Notes under the pieces: generated by a model
Told to the model about the DNA's origin: nothing
What the model saw: only the letters and a program-made list of their open reading frames with translations
The model's database searches: none
Made by a program: the position numbers and the translations under genes
Shown here: piece after piece, positions 1 to 5,221 of the stretch
Numbering within the stretch: the stretch's first letter is position 1
How the letters are laid out: each line of letters begins with the position of its first letter
Assembly (NCBI GenBank): GCA_015488875.1
Contig: WFMX01000042.1
Coordinates: 1-5,221, forward strand
Origin: Campylobacterota bacterium
GTDB taxonomy: Bacteria > Campylobacterota > Campylobacteria > Campylobacterales > Sulfurovaceae
DNA length: 5,221 nt
Reading direction: 5' to 3'

Positions 1-873
1 ATATAACATCACTATGTATGCCAATGATACGAAGAGTATCTGACCTAGCTCTATACCAATGTTAAATGCTATGAGTGCAGTGGCGAGATCGTATCTAGGT
101 AGTCCTATTTGGTTGAGTAGTGTGGCAAATCCTAGTCCGTGCAATATACCAAACAGAAGCACCACTAGCGGAAGTCTAAATCTACTATAGTTGACCTCCC
201 TATCCTCTATGACTTCACGATATAGTATGATGATGCTGAGAGCTATCATGGCTTCTACGAACGGTATAGGCACATCCACTATGCCAAATACGGTCAAAGC
301 CAATGATAGTGAGTGAGATATAGTAAATGCTGTGATGGAGTATAGAAGTATCCGCATATCGCTAGCCAAAAGTAGCAGTGCAAAAAGAAACAGAAGGTGA
401 TCGTACCCAGTGAGTATATGAAAAAAACCTAACTCTATGTACTCTGCAAATATCTCCCACGATCCCCTCGTCTTCTCAATGTATATAAAGGGCTTGGATG
501 ATCTGAGTAGATTTTGTTGCTGATAGTTACCCTCTCTATACTCTATCAGTACCCCTCTGTCTGATTTGACCAATCCCTCTATCCATATACGCGAACCAAA
601 TAGACTATTTGCACTGCATCTGAGAGAAAATCTATCTACGATAAATCCATTCTCTATGGTGTTAGCATCCCTGTAGTCTCTCTCTCGTTTGCATATAGAT
701 GGAAAATTGATCTTGATGCCTTTTGCTTGCGAATCCTCAAGGGGTTTTTTGTAGACTACAGATATCATGCCATTATCTATGGTGGAGAGTTTGATATATG
801 ATAGACCTGTTTGGTGTGCGGTAGATGTGAGTGTGTATGATATGAAGAGTAGTAATATTTTGACAAACCGCAT
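1..873 (-). CDS. HupE/UreJ_2-family membrane protein, 3' end cut off by window edge
   Basis: I translated 291 codons from ATG at 873-871 to base 1 with no stop, so the C-terminus is missing. Residues 1-19 form a signal peptide (basic start, hydrophobic 6-15, cleavage likely after Ala19, leaving a mature N-terminal His20). Residues 20 to ~145 form an extracytoplasmic domain with Cys61 and Cys86. Then comes a polytopic membrane part with the family's conserved blocks: HILTGYDHLLF (152-162), AFTISHSLSL (182-191), FGILHGLGFA (241-250) and ALIAFNIGIELGQ (266-278). These His/Asp/Glu residues match the HupE/UreJ type 2 family, related by name to nickel permeases of hydrogenase and urease loci. The real substrate of type 2 members is not established, so metal transport is only inferred. 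The start shares one base with the stop of the preceding PPIase gene (TAATG). No clear Shine-Dalgarno is seen, which suggests translational coupling. The family call is firm; the function is not. Confidence 0.9.
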   Translation of the reverse strand, partial: MRFVKILLLFISYTLTSTAHQTGLSYIKLSTIDNGMISVVYKKPLEDSQAKGIKINFPSICKRERDYRDANTIENGFIVDRFSLRCSANSLFGSRIWIEGLVKSDRGVLIEYREGNYQQQNLLRSSKPFIYIEKTRGSWEIFAEYIELGFFHILTGYDHLLFLFALLLLASDMRILLYSITAFTISHSLSLALTVFGIVDVPIPFVEAMIALSIIILYREVIEDREVNYSRFRLPLVVLLFGILHGLGFATLLNQIGLPRYDLATALIAFNIGIELGQILFVSLAYIVMLY

Positions 874-1700
874 TATCTATCTAACCGATACTGTGTTGAG
901 AGCTTTTTGTATGATTCTTCTCTATACTGATCAACTATAGATCTCATATAATCTCTATATACTCTATCTTCTACTTCATCAAATGGTATGGGCTTGCTCA
1001 CCATCTTTGATCTGATATATACGATATGAGTGCCGTCTTTAGATCTGATGCCACCTTGCCATCTATGTGTCGGAGTCTCTATCATCTGCTTCGCAAAGTA
1101 ATTACCATATTTAGATGATAAGTCATCGAGTGTTATGGAATCTATCTGATGTTTACCACTATGGTCATCGCCAAACTCTGATGCTTTTGATGGCTCCATG
1201 GCATGTCTGTTGAGTAGCTCCACTAGATGTTTCGTCTCTTGCTCTTGCATATCTGCGAAGTATATATCCGAAAAAGATATCTCTGTCACACTACTATAAT
1301 CTATTATATGATACCTGTAATAGTCGTGGAGTTGCTCTTCTGTAGGCTCTTTAGGCGTGGTAGATGTGATGATATGCCTCATTTTTTTTATCAGTCTATC
1401 TCTTACTATTTTATCTCTCTTGTGAAGTTCAAATGCTATAGACTCTTGAAGTAATATCTCATCATAGTATCGATCTTGCACCATTAGATCTAATTCGGAT
1501 GATGATATATCGTGATGCCATGTTTGAGTGAGTGAACTGTTGATATCCTCTATCTCATCTCTAGTGATGACAATATCTATTTTTTTGGGTAGATTGCTCT
1601 CTGGATTGATAACTCTGTAGGCTATATATAGTATAATTCCTATCAGAAAAAAGTGGCTGTATGGTTCATTTATGATAGTTTTTATATATCCCTTATCCAC
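873..1700 (-). CDS. Membrane-anchored periplasmic parvulin-like peptidyl-prolyl isomerase
   Basis: The protein has 275 residues with the GTG start chosen here; a TTG one codon upstream (1703) is the alternative. A short cytoplasmic N-terminus is followed by one membrane segment at about residues 16-31 ending in a VINPE-like boundary. An N-terminal helical region (about 40-115) resembles the SurA/PpiD-type chaperone part. A rotamase-like domain spans about 120-235, with FGD at 176-178, SSKYGNYFA at 196-204 and WQGGIRSKDGTH at 214-225, followed by a helical tail. These blocks match the PPIase group often encoded next to HupE/UreJ_2 proteins. The predicted role is folding or chaperoning of exported proteins at the outer face of the inner membrane. 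The usual histidine at the start of the parvulin core is not evident (SFSDIYF at 142-148), so isomerase activity is uncertain. The gene follows the 201-residue gene by 21 bases and overlaps the HupE/UreJ start by one base. Confidence 0.82.
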   Translation of the reverse strand: MDKGYIKTIINEPYSHFFLIGIILYIAYRVINPESNLPKKIDIVITRDEIEDINSSLTQTWHHDISSSELDLMVQDRYYDEILLQESIAFELHKRDKIVRDRLIKKMRHIITSTTPKEPTEEQLHDYYRYHIIDYSSVTEISFSDIYFADMQEQETKHLVELLNRHAMEPSKASEFGDDHSGKHQIDSITLDDLSSKYGNYFAKQMIETPTHRWQGGIRSKDGTHIVYIRSKMVSKPIPFDEVEDRVYRDYMRSIVDQYREESYKKLSTQYRLDR

Positions 1701-1706
1701 CAATCA

Positions 1707-1713
1707 TCCTCTT
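1707..1713 (-). promoter_or_regulatory. Shine-Dalgarno that decides the PPIase start
   Basis: The minus strand reads AAGAGGA here. The GTG at 1700-1698 lies 6 bases downstream, a normal spacing, whereas the TTG at 1703-1701 lies only 3 bases downstream. GTG is therefore the preferred start. The ATG at 1707-1705 is in another frame and reaches a stop after four codons. Confidence 0.6.
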
Positions 1714-1721
1714 GCAATATT

Positions 1722-2327
1722 CTATTTTGCATATTCGTTGATTTTTATCTCGATGGCATCTTGCTCTTTGGATAGATCTTGTTGCAGTAGCTTAATATCA
1801 TTTATCTGATGTCTGCGTCTATAGTAAAAGAAAGCACCTAGCAATAGTAACACTATGAGTGCATGCCATTTCTCTAGCCAATAGTGAGTCTCTTTTGCAT
1901 ACTCTTTTATCTGATCTTTATCTATAGAGTTCAGCAGGATGGTAGATATGGTATCTTCATGGTTTGATACTGTGGTGTAGTGTTTTTCATGTCTGACCCA
2001 TCTTTGCTGAGATAGGTCTACTGAGATCAGATTTGGAAAATTTGCTTTCAAGACAAATGTCAACTGCTCTTTCAATTCATAGCTTTTGATAGGTGATAGC
2101 TTTATGGCATAGTAGTCAGCAAATGATACTATGCTATAGTCAAATTTGTATCTATCTTTTAGCTCACTAATCTTTTGGTTTTTATCCAATAGAGTGCGAG
2201 CTATAGATAGTTTCTCTGCGACACTGTCTCTACTCTTGTCTGCTGCAAAGACCATATATTGTGGTGACATATCTCCGAAAAGAAGCGAAGATATAAAAAG
2301 ATAGAGAAATATTGATGATATTTTCAC
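1722..2327 (-). CDS. Signal-sequence, single-span membrane protein; sensor-only paralogue of the adjacent kinase
   Basis: The protein has 201 residues and starts with GTG, sharing one base with the kinase stop (TAGTG). I know no named family for it. Residues 1 to ~28 look like a signal peptide. Residues 29 to ~150 would be periplasmic, residues ~153-169 form a membrane span (ALIVLLLLGAFFYY at 156-169), and the tail 170-201 is a basic-then-coiled-coil cytoplasmic segment. Residues 61-98 align without gaps to kinase residues 64-101, with 12 identities (KF, S, Y, K, KS, E, LK and FP at matching places). The cytoplasmic tail (QINDIKLLQQDLSKEQ, 174-189) resembles the kinase coil just after its membrane span (KINDKYIKMQEKQ, 158-170). 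It thus looks like the kinase sensor half without DHp, ATPase, receivers or Hpt. A partner or modulator of the kinase is inferred. There is no trace of lost kinase domains before the PPIase gene, so it appears to be a complete small gene. Confidence 0.8.
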   Translation of the reverse strand: MKISSIFLYLFISSLLFGDMSPQYMVFAADKSRDSVAEKLSIARTLLDKNQKISELKDRYKFDYSIVSFADYYAIKLSPIKSYELKEQLTFVLKANFPNLISVDLSQQRWVRHEKHYTTVSNHEDTISTILLNSIDKDQIKEYAKETHYWLEKWHALIVLLLLGAFFYYRRRHQINDIKLLQQDLSKEQDAIEIKINEYAK

Positions 2328-4783
2328 TATAAGTTCCTATAATCTTCGATGGCTTTCATCAACTTGACAAGTCCATCATTGTATGTCTCTACAAACTTTG
2401 GTATCAAATGGACATTGTTGTAGAGATACTGCTTGTGCATCGAATCTACTATGTCAAACATCTCATATGCTCCTATGGCACTAGTCAAGCCTTTCATATC
2501 CAAACACAATCTTTTCGCCTGCTGATATCTATTTTCGTCCACCATTCGTCTTATGGTATCATTCGACTCCCCATAAGCCAACACAAACTCATTGAGTACC
2601 TCTAAGTATAACTCTTCACTACCGTTAGCATTTTTTATACCTCTCTTAAAGTCAAGCCCATGTATATCTTGAATCACTTTTTCTTTCCTAGTGTTTTTTT
2701 CTTTTTTATCGCTTTTGTCTTGCCTCGCGTCATCTTCCTCGATCAAAAAGTGACTGAGGGTAGCATAGAGGTATGATATATTTAGTGGTTTACCTATATA
2801 GGCATTGGCACCCACCTTAAACATCTTTTCTATATCACTATCTAGTGTCATTGATGTAGAGGCTATGATAGGTAGGTTTACAAACTTGTCATTAGCTCTA
2901 ATGTGTCTAATGGTCTCATATCCATCCATTACTGGCATACTGATATCCATCAAAACCAAATCAATATCTTGATCCTTTTGATATAATTTTTCTAATGCTC
3001 CTTTACCATTGCCCTCAAGTAGCACCTTTATGCCACCCCTTTCGAGTATATTTTGAAAGAGTTTTTGGTCTATAAAGCTATCATCTACTACTAGTATTGT
3101 CTTGCCACTAAATATTTTGAAGCTATCTGTATTTATATTGGATAGTTTTTTCAAATCTTTAGGGTGTATGATCTTTGTATTTTCGACTCTATTTTTTGCT
3201 TTTGCGTTGACTGACTTTTCGCCAGTTTCATCAAAAAGAACGATGATCAGATCACGCAATCTCTCCTGACTCAATGGTTTTTTGAGCCACTCGTCAATAT
3301 AGTCAAATGGATGTAAGTTTGCTGTAGAAAATGCGCTACTAAAGTTTACTACTTTTAGTGATTTCTCTTTTCTTGTCATTTGGATTATACCTATGTCTAC
3401 AGGATCAAAGTTTGCTATGTCGCCCATGATCATATCGTATTTTGATATATCAACTATTTTTGATATAGGTTTTTGAGAAGTTACTATATCTACATTGTAT
3501 TTGAAGTAGTTTAGCATCTTTTTTGTCGCCTTGGCAGCATCTCCATTGTTTTCGCACAGCAGTACACTCTTTTTTACATATGAGACATCTGGTAGTCTAT
3601 ATTTTCTCTTTTCGTTGGCATTTGGATCCACCAATGGTATGATACAGCTTATGGTAGTACCCTCTCTACTGCTCTCATCTATGCTCAGCTCACCGCCCAT
3701 CATGTTGGTAAGCTCATTTGACACATAGAGTCCGACACCTTTATATTCGCCTTCATCTGTATATGTAGGAGTAAAGAGGTTTTCTAACTTTACATCATCT
3801 ATACCTATACCTGTGTCGCTTATCTCAAATTTGATTTTATCTTTTCCTGATAATTTGATCTCTAATTTTACTTGCCCCTCAATGGTATTTTGCATCGCAT
3901 TTTGCAATAGCTCTATCAATATCTCCGAGAGATGCAAAAGGTCACTAGATACAATCTTTGGTATGTTGTGATCTATGTCAAATATCAACTCTGTCTTACT
4001 ATCGCTGAAGTTACTACTTAGTGTTCCGAGGATATTGCTCAACATAGTATTGAGATTGAAATTTTCTTCTATTATCTTTATTTTTTTTGATTTGAGTCTG
4101 AGGAAATATATCATCATTCTAGTCTCATCAAAAAGTTTATTTTTTACACTATTTAGATTTGACTGTTCTTCATCGTTTTCATCTATCTCGCTATCGCTAT
4201 CATCTTGTATCACCTCTTTGGTGAGAGTATATATATTTTCACCCATTTGAGTGAGGAAGAGTTCTAAATTATGTTGCTTCTCTTGCATTTTGATATATTT
4301 GTCGTTTATTTTTCTGATCTGTAGTGAAGATACAAAAAGTGCGAGTATACCTATGGTAGCCAAACTAAAAATCGCTATCCATGATAGTGTATTGTCACTC
4401 TCTACAATTATCTCTTTTGTTATTATGTTGTCAGATATTTTAGAGTTACTATTTTTTATATTTTCCATGATGAAAGCATCTGGAAAATGATTTTTGAGTG
4501 TCAAGTATGTCGTCACCAAGGCTTCAGTGCTTTTAAATGAATCTACTTTAACGATATATTTAGAATCAATCTTCTTGTTGCTTACGGTGAACTTTTCACT
4601 ATCTCTCAATTTTTTCAGGGTCGCATCTGCCGCTACTATTTTTAGATACTTATCTTTATACTCTTTGGAGACCGCTTCACTATCTGCTTGTGCCAATATG
4701 AGTGATTGTGCTGAAGCCTCTAAGCAACTCACTATAGACAAAAGTAGTACTATTGATACGATATATTTAAATTTTAGTTTCAT
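2327..4783 (-). CDS. Hybrid histidine-kinase-like protein (ATPase-REC-REC-Hpt) lacking both phosphoacceptor histidines
   Basis: The protein has 818 residues. A signal sequence spans 1 to ~25, with either AxA-type cleavage near Ala25 or a lipobox ending at Cys20. A periplasmic domain follows to ~131, with a SPOR-like stretch at about 75-105. The membrane span is at ~134-153. A coiled linker and DHp-like hairpin (~155-245) is split by an acidic loop (194-207). The HATPase_c domain (~265-385) has an N-box with Asn295 and Asn299, G1 DTGIGID (323-329), F-box LFTPTY and G2 GVGLYV (349-354). Receiver 1 (405-517) is weak: Asp455 and Lys502 remain, but the acidic pair is Glu411-Asn412. Receiver 2 (562-680) is complete with Asp567, Asp568, Asp613, Thr643 and Lys665. 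A Lys-rich linker leads to an Hpt-like domain (~705-818) with KG at 764-765. Aligning MGENIYTLTKEV (180-191) with the usual MSHEIRTPLNAI puts Glu182 where the phosphorylated His belongs, and the Hpt His position is Leu761. The start has AGGA 6 bases upstream. Signalling at the inner membrane is expected, but autophosphorylation in the classical way is not. Confidence 0.9.
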   Translation of the reverse strand: MKLKFKYIVSIVLLLSIVSCLEASAQSLILAQADSEAVSKEYKDKYLKIVAADATLKKLRDSEKFTVSNKKIDSKYIVKVDSFKSTEALVTTYLTLKNHFPDAFIMENIKNSNSKISDNIITKEIIVESDNTLSWIAIFSLATIGILALFVSSLQIRKINDKYIKMQEKQHNLELFLTQMGENIYTLTKEVIQDDSDSEIDENDEEQSNLNSVKNKLFDETRMMIYFLRLKSKKIKIIEENFNLNTMLSNILGTLSSNFSDSKTELIFDIDHNIPKIVSSDLLHLSEILIELLQNAMQNTIEGQVKLEIKLSGKDKIKFEISDTGIGIDDVKLENLFTPTYTDEGEYKGVGLYVSNELTNMMGGELSIDESSREGTTISCIIPLVDPNANEKRKYRLPDVSYVKKSVLLCENNGDAAKATKKMLNYFKYNVDIVTSQKPISKIVDISKYDMIMGDIANFDPVDIGIIQMTRKEKSLKVVNFSSAFSTANLHPFDYIDEWLKKPLSQERLRDLIIVLFDETGEKSVNAKAKNRVENTKIIHPKDLKKLSNINTDSFKIFSGKTILVVDDSFIDQKLFQNILERGGIKVLLEGNGKGALEKLYQKDQDIDLVLMDISMPVMDGYETIRHIRANDKFVNLPIIASTSMTLDSDIEKMFKVGANAYIGKPLNISYLYATLSHFLIEEDDARQDKSDKKEKNTRKEKVIQDIHGLDFKRGIKNANGSEELYLEVLNEFVLAYGESNDTIRRMVDENRYQQAKRLCLDMKGLTSAIGAYEMFDIVDSMHKQYLYNNVHLIPKFVETYNDGLVKLMKAIEDYRNL
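2335..2338 (-). promoter_or_regulatory. Shine-Dalgarno for the GTG start of the 201-residue gene
   Basis: The minus strand reads AGGA inside the last codons of the kinase gene, 7 bases before the GTG at 2327-2325. This supports the GTG start, which also keeps the signal peptide intact. The next in-frame ATG, at codon 20, would remove it. Confidence 0.55.
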
Positions 4784-4801
4784 GATTATTCCTATCCAAA
4801 A

Positions 4802-4810
4802 ATTATATCA
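4802..4810 (-). promoter_or_regulatory. Candidate extended -10 promoter for the kinase gene
   Basis: The minus strand reads TGATATAAT, a perfect TGnTATAAT extended -10 element, preceded by a T-rich stretch (CTTTTTC) and no obvious -35 box. This is the housekeeping promoter style known from Campylobacterota. Transcription would start near 4795-4796, only about 12 bases before the ATG at 4783, with the AGGA ribosome site at 4790-4793 just inside the message. It sits in the 34-base gap after the 109-residue gene and could let the kinase be transcribed separately. In an AT-rich genome a chance match is possible. Confidence 0.4.
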
Positions 4811-4817
4811 GAAAAAG

Positions 4818-5147
4818 TTAAGGCTTATCCCATATGATCCACTCATTATCTAAAAAAACAGCTTTAGCCTCTTTGCATAATGGTGCATCTATGTAAATAT
4901 ACCTTTTTTTTATTTTTGTATCTTCGCATATTTCTAGTTTTTCATGAAGTTGGATTATCTCTGATACCTCTTTTTTCAGTATACGACTCTTCTTTTTTAT
5001 GAGTATGATAGAGCAGTAGTAGCCTTTGAGGTTTACCCCTACAAAGATAGTGACTCTTTTTCTACTACCCAATGCCTTGGGTAGTACCTCTTTCAATCTT
5101 TTGCATATGATATTTTTTTTGTTCAAATAATCAACAATATCTCTCAT
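4818..5147 (-). CDS. Hypothetical small protein, 109 residues
   Basis: I do not recognise this protein. The ATG is 6 bases downstream of a good AAGGA site (5154-5158), and the frame has the same AT-rich codon style as its neighbours, so the gene is likely real. It is lysine-rich, with no signal peptide or membrane span, hence cytoplasmic. The visible secondary-structure pattern is: an N-terminal helix (1-25), strands at about 31-37 (RVTIFVG) and 43-51 (YYCSIILIK), a helix at about 55-72, a strand at about 82-87 (YIYIDA), then a short helix and a last strand (EWIIWD). This order loosely recalls the core of PD-(D/E)xK nuclease-like folds, but the catalytic D...ExK residues are not present (the ILIKKK run has Ile in place of Glu). 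The fold idea is therefore weak. It precedes the kinase by 34 bases and follows the upstream gene by 28 bases. Confidence 0.65.
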   Translation of the reverse strand: MRDIVDYLNKKNIICKRLKEVLPKALGSRKRVTIFVGVNLKGYYCSIILIKKKSRILKKEVSEIIQLHEKLEICEDTKIKKRYIYIDAPLCKEAKAVFLDNEWIIWDKP

Positions 5148-5175
5148 CTTACTTCCTTATATAGTGATCGTTTTT

Positions 5176-5221
5176 CTAGTGTATTATCTCAATTCTGCCA
5201 TCTCCATCTTTGGGTGTTATC
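5176..5221 (-). CDS. C-terminal end of an upstream gene, cut by the window edge
   Basis: One minus-strand frame is open from the edge to a TAG at 5178-5176 and encodes ITPKDGDGRIEIIH. The other two frames stop close to the edge (a TAA at 5219-5217 and a TGA at 5191-5189). The peptide is a plausible soluble C-terminus, and the position fits the compact same-strand gene arrangement. Too little is present to identify the product. Confidence 0.4.
   Translation of the reverse strand, partial: ITPKDGDGRIEIIH

Noticed and set aside
530..690. Repeated CTCTAT/TCTCTC words
   Set aside because: These recur throughout the window as the complement of frequent ATA-GAG/AGA codons, with no regular repeat unit or spacing.
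1227..1454. Plus-strand frame of 75 codons
   Set aside because: It is antisense to the PPIase gene, which has clear family motifs, and has no supporting signals.
1722..2327. Idea that the 201-residue gene is a broken kinase pseudogene
   Set aside because: No remnant of DHp, ATPase or receiver domains follows the stop. The next gene begins within 21 bases, and the start and ribosome site are intact.
3442..3453. Perfect 12-base palindrome TTGATATATCAA
   Set aside because: It lies inside receiver 1 coding sequence. GATA/TATC words are very common here through ATA and GAT codon use, so chance is the simplest reading.
3975..4490. Two consecutive plus-strand frames rich in Leu, Ser and Ile
   Set aside because: They are antisense to the kinase ATPase, DHp and linker regions. 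Their hydrophobic look comes from reading Lys/Asp/Glu-rich codons backwards.
4494..4853. Plus-strand open frame of 119 codons crossing the gap before the kinase
   Set aside because: It lies opposite the kinase and the 109-residue gene and has no ribosome site or recognisable domain. It looks like a mirror of AT-rich coding sequence.

Overview
Every gene supported here lies on the minus strand, so transcription runs from the right edge to the left edge. Genes are packed with gaps of 0 to 34 bases, and two junctions share a single base (TAGTG at 2325-2329, TAATG at 871-875). The sequence is AT-rich, with heavy use of ATA, CTA and AGA codons, T-rich stretches upstream of a candidate -10 box, and small gaps between genes. 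Together with the look of the large kinase, this suggests a Campylobacterota (Epsilonproteobacteria, Sulfurimonas/Sulfurovum/Arcobacter-like) chromosome. That placement is inference from style, not from a marker gene.

Layout in transcription order: (1) the last ~14 codons of an unidentified gene (5176-5221); (2) a 109-residue unrecognised cytoplasmic protein (4818-5147); (3) an 818-residue membrane-bound hybrid histidine-kinase-like protein (2327-4783) with signal sequence, periplasmic domain, one membrane span, a DHp-like hairpin, an ATPase domain, two receivers and an Hpt-like domain; (4) a 201-residue protein (1722-2327) that looks like the sensor half of that kinase without its cytoplasmic domains; (5) a membrane-anchored periplasmic parvulin-like PPIase (873-1700); (6) a HupE/UreJ_2-type membrane protein running off the left edge (1-873). 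No intergenic stretch exceeds about 35 bases, and I saw no tRNA, rRNA, CRISPR or mobile element.

The most interesting part is the kinase and its companion. The kinase keeps a recognisable ATP-binding domain and one fully equipped receiver. However, the phosphoacceptor histidine is missing both from the DHp H-box position (Glu182 by alignment) and from the Hpt signature (Leu761), and the first receiver is partly degraded. It therefore looks like a phosphorelay scaffold without histidines. The adjacent small gene repeats its periplasmic domain (12 identities in a 38-residue ungapped stretch), its membrane topology and the first part of its juxtamembrane coil. A two-component membrane complex with duplicated, SPOR-like periplasmic domains is a reasonable hypothesis. 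The downstream PPIase-HupE/UreJ pair resembles a commonly linked pair of envelope genes. It may be regulated by, or simply cotranscribed with, the signalling pair.
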